Assembly: GCA_029718625.1 (NCBI GenBank)
Contig: CM056383.1
Coordinates: 22,979,930-23,043,929, forward strand
DNA: 64,000 nt
Direction of reading: 5' to 3'
Source: Synaphobranchus kaupii
Lineage: Eukaryota; Chordata; Actinopteri; Anguilliformes; Synaphobranchidae
Shown: positions 56,904-64,000 of the stretch, piece after piece
Layout: every line of letters starts with the position of its first letter
How positions within the stretch are numbered: the first letter of the stretch is position 1
Made by a program: the position numbers and the translations under genes
The notes under the pieces: model-generated
Databases searched by the model: none
What the model was told of the DNA's origin: nothing
What the model saw: the letters and a program-made list of their open reading frames with translations, nothing else

Positions 56904-57661
56904 AAGTCAGTAAACTACTGTATTTGTATCAAGTGCTGGTTATTATGCTTTGCAGCAGAGAAAGATCAAACCATATCTGGAAACAGTCATGTGAAGGCTT
57001 CATTTATTGTACAGGAAAAGTAAGCTTGCACAGACTTTCAACAGACTCATCCAACAGGCCCTGTGTTACAGAAATAAACTTTTCCTTGTGAATCATAAGT
57101 TAAAAATAGAAATACAAATTTCAGAAAAAGAAATACATTTGTGAAATGATGACGGAAGCCGAGCGAATGAGAGATAAAGGATAATAAAGATGTCTTCCGA
57201 GGATGACAGGCAGCAAATGACATGGTAAATGATATGAGACATATGCTGAAAAAAAGTTAATATATTAATGAAGCAGATGGTGTCATCTGGAATACCACCA
57301 CCACAGGTTTAAAATGTTTTCCACCATAAAACATAATAAAGCAACACAGATAATAAATAATACATTAAGAAACTGGCAAATAAACAATCAATTTTGAAAT
57401 GTACGTACATTTTTAGTAATAAAGTACACCTGGGGGCAGCCGTGCAGTACAATAGCTTAGATACCATTATAATCTTGAACAAAGTTTGCTTCAGGAAATA
57501 TCCAGCCGTATAAATGCATAGTATTTAAAACATGTATGTTGAGTAAGTCTAAACTAGGGTATCTGCTATGAACGTAAATTGGTGGTGGTTGAGGCAAGTT
57601 TCCCCCTCATCATTGTAAATCGCTTTGAGTGTTAGAAAGGCTATATAAATGGCAGGCATTC
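56904..57661. mobile_element. Intergenic sequence with a degenerate SINE
   Basis: From about 57440 the words GCAGTACAATAGCTTAGATA, TGCTTCAGGAAATATCCAGC, then CGTATAAATG, match the body of the SINE at 10482-10697. CATTGTAAATCGCTTTGAGT near 57612, then CTATATAAATGG, is a common fish repeat tail. The LTR begins inside this sequence. Confidence 0.45.
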
Positions 57662-58861
57662 TGTAACATTCCGCTCCCATCCTATTGTTTCTCCGTGTTT
57701 TCCTTCTCCCCGTTTCGTGTTTGTCTCTCCATTGTCCGTGTTTCCCCCGTGCTGCAGGTTGGGCGTGTTTTCCCATTTGTGTCACTCTGTTTCACCACTC
57801 CTCTCTCAGCCTATCCCATTCCCCCGTCTCGCATTCATTCCTCACTCTCCGCTCTGTTCAATCACGCTCGCATACATTCGCACGCATTTCCTAATTGATT
57901 CCAATTAATACCTGCATTTAGTCACCCAGTGTTTTCTGTCCTGTGCCAGTTCGTTCACGCTTGTAGTCTGGTCCTGTCTGGTTCTTGTCTAGTCACCTAG
58001 TCCTACAGTTTAGTTCTGTTTTGGTGTTTATTCACTCTGCTAAACTGTTAAGTCCTAGTCTGTTCAGTCTGAAACGGCATTACCCGCTGTTAATTATCCT
58101 GTCTCGCTAACAACCATTGTCTGCTTTAAGTCTGCCAATCTGCAGTTGTCTGAGAATCCCTGCCTGTGTTGCGGTTTCCCTGCCTACCACCTGACGTTTG
58201 TGCATGCAGCTTGGGGCTTCTGCTATTCTACCCTGCAGCGGTTCCCGCTCATAGCCAATGCTGCAGTGCTGCTGATGTGCTGTCGCTCCTGCCTCTGCTG
58301 TCACTGCTGCCACCCTGCTGTTGCCGTGCTGCTACTGCCGCTGCCCTGTTGCCACGCCTGCGTCCCGCCTGGGTCCGCTGCACCGTCCTGCTTTACCGCT
58401 CCCGCTCATCCCCTGCTCCAAACAACCCGGTTACCTGTCGCCATCATCACCCCTGACTTTCCCTGCTCCCGCACATTCATACTGGACTGTCTGTATTTAA
58501 TTGTTCTCCCTACGCTTCAGGAGTCTAGTTCGAAGCTTAATTTATTGGATGCTTAGCGCTCCCACTCTCTGTCCTGTCTGTCAAGTCCGTCCTGTCCTTC
58601 AAGTCCAGTTCCGGCTTGGAACAATTCCGGTGAGACCTGTCAAGTCCAGTTCCGGCTTGCAACAATTCCGGTGATACCTGTCAAGTCCAGCTCCGGCTTG
58701 GAGCAATACTGTGGTACCGGTCGAGTCCAGTTCCGGCTTGGAACTTCTACTGTCTTTCTCCCCATGCTCAGGACTGCCCTGAGCTTAAATAAATATTGAG
58801 TTTTTGTACTTCTGTCTCCTTGTTGTGCATTTGGGTTCAGTCTTATTCCGGGGTCGTAACA
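57662..58861 (+). mobile_element. Solo LTR, 1200 bp, with 5-base duplication CATTC
   Basis: It begins TGTAACATTCCGC and ends GGGGTCGTAACA, with CATTC at 57657-57661 and 58862-58866. The polyadenylation signal AATAAA is at 58788-58793, followed by CTTCTGTCTCCTTGTTGTGC. It is the same family as 36077-37497 and also has a tandem array near the 3' end. Confidence 0.87.
58600..58750 (+). repeat. ~41-base tandem array inside the LTR
   Basis: Units with GTTCCGGCTTGGAAC (one variant has GCTCCGGCTTGGAGC) start at 58608, 58649, 58690 and 58730. The third unit carries changes in both arms of the inverted word that keep it pairable (GCTCC with GGAGC). Confidence 0.85.
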
Positions 58862-58866
58862 CATTC

Positions 58867-60879
58867 ATTATTATCTCTGGCTGTAGTGGTGGTTGAATAC
58901 ATCTTCTTTAAGAGTTGTTGGCTAAAATGTCTATCTACTTGTTCCCTTCTACCTCCTGACTTTCCGAACAGTGACCCCTGGAACCAACACCTTCATAAAG
59001 TGGCACCTGCTCGTTTAAAGGCGTGGCCAAAATTTATCGCACCACAGAAAGGTCTTCTGTAAGGAGGCCACCCAGTGAGAAACAATGGTCCACAGCTATG
59101 TAACAACATACCGTAACCCTCGTCACCTCTGAAAATCAGCCAGGTTTTTCGTAAGATAGGCGTGTTACTTTAGACCCATCCAGGTCGTCCGTTACTAACG
59201 CGATGAGGGTCCTCCATCAGCATCGCCCAGCGTGGGCTTACGGGAAGAAGAAGAACACGCATCCGTATCGTATTACCGTTGGAACGGGGACCTGCACTTC
59301 TGCTACCCCACCGTTTGAAGATAGAGGCAGGGAGACAATCACTCATGCGCCCTGCTCTAAGAATGATGGCCCGAAGTTGTAACTCGGACATGGTCCATTG
59401 GTTTCTGGTGTCTCACCAAGTTTAAAACATACAAGCATGATGTTTGTGGTCCAAAAAAATATCAAATGTCACAACTGCATTTTCAGTTGCCTTTAACAGC
59501 AGGGTGTAATGGAAGTAGAAAATCCCAGCACAAATAGAAGGGGGGGGGGGGGAATAACAGGTTCTGCAATTCCTAATTGTTTTCAAAAGAGTTAGAATTA
59601 AACAGCAGCAGTTCACTACTGATTTAAAAACTCAGCTTAATTGTTTATGCAATAGTAATTAAAAACAGGATGTACACAAACTAATCACTGTCGCTTTATG
59701 CAGAAGATTACTAATTATACATACAAATTCATCTTAATACTGATGTTCTCTACTCTACTGAATAAGAGGTCTTGCTAAGCAATCATAATGTAGTGTAAAG
59801 CTGAGATCAAATTATCCACGATCAATAAGCAATTTGACTTTGTTTTTCTTGACCAGATTTAGCCCTGCACTAAGACACTGACTCTACTTATCGAGGTCTT
59901 CATTGAAGACCATGATTTGTTAATTTGTTTGTTCAGTGTCAGAGTACTAGGTTAAAAAAAAAACCCTGCACTCACATCTGCCCTTTTTGGATAAGATTGG
60001 ACACCCCTGTTCTAGACAGAGCAGCAACGTTCAAACCTTACTGACACCTAGTGGTCATACTTCCATAAATTTAGAAAGTGCTGGTGGTTTGTTGCATGGT
60101 CAGTTGCAATGGACATTCTCACAGAATGCAGCAGAAAATAGATCACTGCACGTAGCAGAGACAACAGACCATAGACATAGGAAGTAGGGGTACGGCCGCA
60201 CCCCCTGTCAGCAGGCAGTGACAACTTTTGCTTGATTTAAATAAGAATAAAGTTAAATTGAATGCTTCTGAATGCGTCGCTCTCTATATGTCTAACTGTG
60301 TCGTCCGCTATCGTTACAGTAGCTTAGCCTACAGCCGCACCCCCCACCTCCAACATCTCTTTTGCGGCGTCTGAGCGATCCTTCTTGGCGTTACGCAGAC
60401 TGAAGACCTGGCTACTCAACATAGACGCGTCCCCCCCAAAAAAGACTTATCTATCTCCCCAGATGTTACACTGAAACTGGGCCGGACATAGGCAGGGCAC
60501 TGCTCTTCTCCCCAAACTACAGAAATATTAAAGACAAAGGCTGTGTCCGAATCAGAGCCCTGTCTACTGCGTCCTGTCCCCTGTGTACAGTGTACTGTGT
60601 GCTGTTTAATGTGCACTGTTTAGCTGTGACGTGCAGCAAAAAATATCCTCAATACTATTATCCAACCGTACTGTGGAAGAGTTGTAAGACGTCCCACCCT
60701 TGTGCAGTGTTGTTTTTGTTGTTATTGAAGGAAAATGTCGGCGAAGCTGTGCCTCATTTTTTAAAATGAAAAAATAAAAAGCTCCACGTCATATTTATGC
60801 GACCAAATGTTTGTGTGCTTCTTGAAAAGTGTGTTCCTGAATATAGCCTGGAAGTAAGTGTATCATACGAGGTTTTTTA
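58867..60879. other. Intergenic sequence with poly-G(13) and repeat fragments
   Basis: A G13 run is at 59540-59552. A minus-strand frame at 59170-59391 has no recognised domain. TAAGATTGGACACCCCTG near 59992 looks like the end of a hAT MITE whose other end was not found. No exon was recognised. Confidence 0.4.
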
Positions 60880-61533
60880 AAGGGTAAATACACCCTAGAT
60901 CACTTTTTTTTAGCTGTAAACGCATTTGTCTGCTGACCTTATAATGAAACTTATTCATGCATTCCGTTATTTCAACAATTCTGAAATAATATTGTATATC
61001 ATAAGAAACTGGTAGAAAAGCATCTTTGTGCTACCCCTAACGGTTGAAATTTCCTTTCTGCTCCCCACACTGCCCCTGCCCCAATCGTGATGTCAGAGTA
61101 TCTCTTTTGAGGAACCTCTACATCATATGGATAATTGTGGTCGCCCACAACGGAAACAGCCTGCACCTGATTGGTTAGACCCACTATGTTACTTTTGTTT
61201 TTCGGCTCCACGGATTTAAACCGGAACAATGTGGCGTCCTGTTCATAAACTCTCTTATTCCACCTAAATAGTCCACTAAAATATGTTTCTGAAAATATTT
61301 GAGTTGAGAAATAGGCCATGCAGTTGCTGAATCTTGATTCATATTTGATGTGCAACGTCTAGTTTGACAGTTTGATCAAAATCATTTGTACAATGTAAGT
61401 TCACTTATGCAAATGACGATGGACACAGTTCCTCCGCCCCCACCCCTCTCCCTCGCTTACCCCACAAAGTATTTTTCAACATTGTGTAGTAGGCGGAGAC
61501 AGGCTGAGACACTGGGTGTACTTACTCTTTAAG
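60880..61533. mobile_element. Short TIR element, copy 2, both ends present
   Basis: The left end TTAAAGGGTAAATACACCC mirrors the right end GGGTGTACTTACTCTTTAA. Its interior matches 34845-35340. It has a 21-base insertion relative to copy 1 near 61135 and a two-base length difference near 61203. There is no recognised transposase. Confidence 0.78.
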
Positions 61534-62640
61534 TACTATATTTAGGCCCAATCTCAATGTCGGCCCTGAGCCTTGAGGACTGAGCCCCCACAGACTTTGG
61601 GTGACGTCACATGCGTGCCCAGTGTGAGTGCGTGAGTGCATGAAAGTACAAGGGCTCAAAATGGTACAAATGCGAGGAATGGGACAGCACTTTGCAATGT
61701 TATATGTTGCCTTGACAACGCCTGTCTCGCATGTAAGATGGTTATGACAATCGCCACTTTAGGACTTTTAATTTTAGGATTGTACCCGCTGAAAGAACTC
61801 TGCTCGCCATGTATGTCATTTGTTTACAATTTTTGAGACGCTTCCGGCTGCATTTCCCTTTTTATTGCCACAAATGCTATGAACTGTGGGTAATCCCCTC
61901 AGCAAAGTCTGCAAATTTCTTAGCCTTAATTATGCATTGCGCTGAATGGTTCGAGACACTTAAGAGGCTGCCCTTTAAATATGCTTTCTCATGTTTAAAT
62001 CGGTTTGACTCATTTTAGTGCCGTCTTAAAATTAATTACATTTCTAAACGCATTCAGATTATTGCCTGATCCTTCTTAACCAATCTCAAGTTCGTTATCG
62101 TGTCATTTCTTAATCATTATAGGCTACATATAGGTTTTGATTATTCAGCAAATTAATTGTTTGATTGTTAGGCTACTCAAGCTAATATACCCCACTTTTT
62201 CCAGCGCACCAGCTATCAATATAGGCATAGGCCTATAATAAGTCAGTGCTACACATTTTATGACACAAAGAGAAATGCTAGCACAGAAAAACTTGCTCTA
62301 TTCAGTTAATTGCTTGATTGGTAATTAAGAACTATACATTAACTATAAGTGGCTACGCCACTGGATAATAATGTAGTTGACATGGTTCCTTACTGGGGCA
62401 TTAAATGAGACAGAAGATGTCAATGATACCGGAGGTCACGGAGTTGGAACATTTGTCCACTCTGTAACCACATAAAGCACTCAAGTAGCCTACTGTTTGG
62501 TTTATTTTGCCAAAGCTTTGCATAGTAGAGTCTTAACTTGCATTGTAGATGCAGCGACGAACTGTGTTTACTGATTTTCCGAAATATTCCTAAGCCCATG
62601 TGGTTATATTTATTGCAGAAGCATGTTGGTTTTTAATGCA
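61534..62640. other. Intergenic sequence, nothing recognised
   Basis: No exon or repeat family could be supported. Confidence 0.35.
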
Positions 62641-63212
62641 GCGCCATCTGAGGGATCAAAGGTGATGGGCATTCAATATTGGTTTTCAGCCTTGCCCTTT
62701 ACGCATGGAGATTTCTCCAGATTCTGAATCTTTTAATAATATTATGGACTATAGATGGTGAAATCCCTAAATTCTTTGCAATCATGCATTGAGAAACGTT
62801 GTTCTTAAACTGTTGGACTATTCGCTCACGCAGTTTTTTTTCGCAAAGTGGCGAACCTTAACCCATCCTTGCTTGTAAACAGCCTTTGTGGATTCTCCTT
62901 TTATACCCAGTCATGATAGCATCATCTGTTTCCTATTCACCTGTTTACCTGTGGGATGTTCCAAACACATGTTTTTTGAACATTCCACAACCTTCCCAAT
63001 TCCCAGTCTTATGTTTTGGAAGGTGTTGCAGGCATCACATTCGGAATTAGTGTATATTTACAAAAATCTATAAAGTTGATAAGGTAAAACATTAAATATC
63101 TTTTCGTTGTACTGTTTTTAATTAATTCTATGTAAAAGAAATTCTACAAATCACTGCTTTCTGCATTTTACATACTGTCCCAACATTTTTGGAATTGGGG
63201 TTTGTAGTTTTG
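62641..63212 (-). mobile_element. Tc1/mariner-like element remnant
   Basis: It ends on the printed strand in CTGTCCCAACATTTTTGGAA, then TTGGGGTTTGTA, a familiar fish DNA-transposon terminus. Inside, 62713-62833 on the minus strand encodes ERIVQQFKNNVSQCMIAKNL, then GISPSIVHNIIKRF, a helix-turn-helix of the Tc1-like type (IA-x-x-L-G-I-S-x-S-x-V). The catalytic part is absent. The family name is uncertain. Confidence 0.7.
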
Positions 63213-63913
63213 GCAGTGAAATTTGTCAGCTACTATAGTCAGGAAGATAAGAAAGAGAAGTCCAACAGACAAACAAATCTAAATGCCTTCTTTAAACGCA
63301 GAAGTGGATCTCAGTTGAGAAAACGGAACAGCAGAAAATGTTGCCAAAGGTTGCTGCTAAAAAAGCAGTAGGCTATAGGGCAGGAGAGACGGAATGGACT
63401 GTCAAGCCCCGGTGATGATTGTACACTATGCATGGCTCAGGTGTGTGAGGGTATGTTTAGTAAATCTTTTTGATTTTGAAAACTGCTTATTACGGGTAAG
63501 AAATTGGTTGTAGCTTTGTTACATTTTCATGCTGCCCACATTATAGAAATCTTGGGTAAATGCGTTTTTCGCCCTCTTGGTTTTGTAAGATATTAGGGGA
63601 TATTGACCCCTGTAGCTTTTTAGTGAGGAAAGCGATCAATGCAGTAACATGGGGATTTTTTAAAGAAGATGATTATTAATTAAGTTAGTAGGGTATGGTT
63701 AAATTTTGTGTAGTTTTTAGCTGTAGCTATACCAGTGATTGAGTCTAGAAATCTGTACATTAATAACATAGCATATTGCAGGCCTACATAGCTTAGCCTA
63801 ATACATTCTGAGCCGCCGCTCCAAAGCATTACAAAATTACAGAGAAGCCATGCAAATGTTTTATTAGCCTACATACTGAAGAAGGAATGAATCCCATCTG
63901 AAAAGGGATATAG
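63213..63913. other. Intergenic sequence, nothing recognised
   Basis: AT-rich sequence before the partial LTR. No exon was recognised. Confidence 0.35.
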
Positions 63914-64000
63914 TGTCATGGTTTGCGCCTGCCTTTCCTTAGCAATCTATCGGATTTTCTGTGTTCCACACCGGGGTTTCCTTTCTTTCCGGCTTTTAGT
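63914..64000 (+). mobile_element. Start of a further LTR, cut by the window end
   Basis: TGTCATGGTTTGCGCC at 63914 has the same opening (TGTCATGGTTT) as the minus-strand starts of the LTRs at 33800, 46398 and 56395. The other end lies outside the window, so the call rests on the terminal motif alone. Confidence 0.4.

Noticed and set aside
56403..57023. A 206-codon Pro/Cys/Leu-rich frame
   Set aside because: It lies in the C/T-rich half of a solo LTR and crosses its polyadenylation signal and end. No domain was recognised.
59170..59391. Minus-strand 73-codon frame with normal-looking composition
   Set aside because: No family was recognised, no splice or start support is visible, and it ends in flanking repeat-like sequence. 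It is left uncalled.
1..64000. CRISPR arrays, prophage, operons or rRNA genes
   Set aside because: The window is eukaryotic. The regular repeats seen are microsatellites, LTR arrays and local duplications, none with the equal-spacer structure of CRISPR.

Overview
The window is vertebrate nuclear DNA, most likely from a ray-finned (teleost) fish. It has a two-coding-exon gene with a 12.7 kb intron, long TG and poly-C/G tracts, tRNA-derived SINEs, many DNA-transposon remnants of hAT, Tc1/mariner, PIF/Harbinger and piggyBac type, and Ty3/Gypsy-like LTRs. There are no bacterial-style operons, CRISPR arrays or rRNA genes. The species cannot be read from the sequence with confidence.

One real gene is recognisable: ndp, encoding norrin, on the minus strand. 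The first coding exon is at 20579-20770 (signal peptide and start of the cystine knot). The second is at 7627-7851 (rest of the knot and stop). Joined in phase 0 they give 138 residues with all 11 mature-region cysteines of human norrin in register. The acceptor of the second exon follows a run of 22 C residues. A TATA-like palindrome lies about 75 bases upstream of the start codon, and a 40-base motif is repeated three times just after the stop.

The rest is mainly repeats. 1-5.4 kb: a 532-base palindrome, a fold-back Tc1-like remnant and a copy of a long-inverted-repeat element. 5.7-7.4 kb: a (TG)45 microsatellite and the 3' flank of ndp. 7.9-20.6 kb (intron): MITEs, SINEs, Harbinger-like elements, a decayed Tc1 transposase, and a CpG-rich patch at 11.02-11.27 kb. 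21-22 kb: a TTAA-flanked MITE inside an older repeat. 24.9-25.8 kb: cryptic TG repeats and a C25 tract. 26.8-28.2 kb: a hAT element with a perfect 8-base target duplication. 32.3-37.7 kb: two LTR insertions, one holding a hAT MITE and the other splitting a fold-back Tc1-like element. 37.7-44.2 kb: a second long-inverted-repeat copy and a Gypsy pol remnant broken into three pieces. 44.6-46.4 kb: an LTR inside a MITE. 51.4-53.0 kb: a local multi-copy duplication. 53.6-54.7 kb: the most complete long-inverted-repeat copy. 55.4-56.9 kb: an LTR inside an LTR. 57.7-58.9 kb: another solo LTR. 60.9-63.2 kb: a second copy of a short TIR element and a Tc1-like remnant. 63.9 kb: the start of a further LTR.

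Several insertion boundaries can be set to the base because target-site duplications survive, so relative insertion order can be read directly. I found no previously undescribed multi-gene system. The points most worth following are the unusual features around ndp, the long-inverted-repeat family, and the palindrome-bearing tandem arrays inside the solo LTRs.
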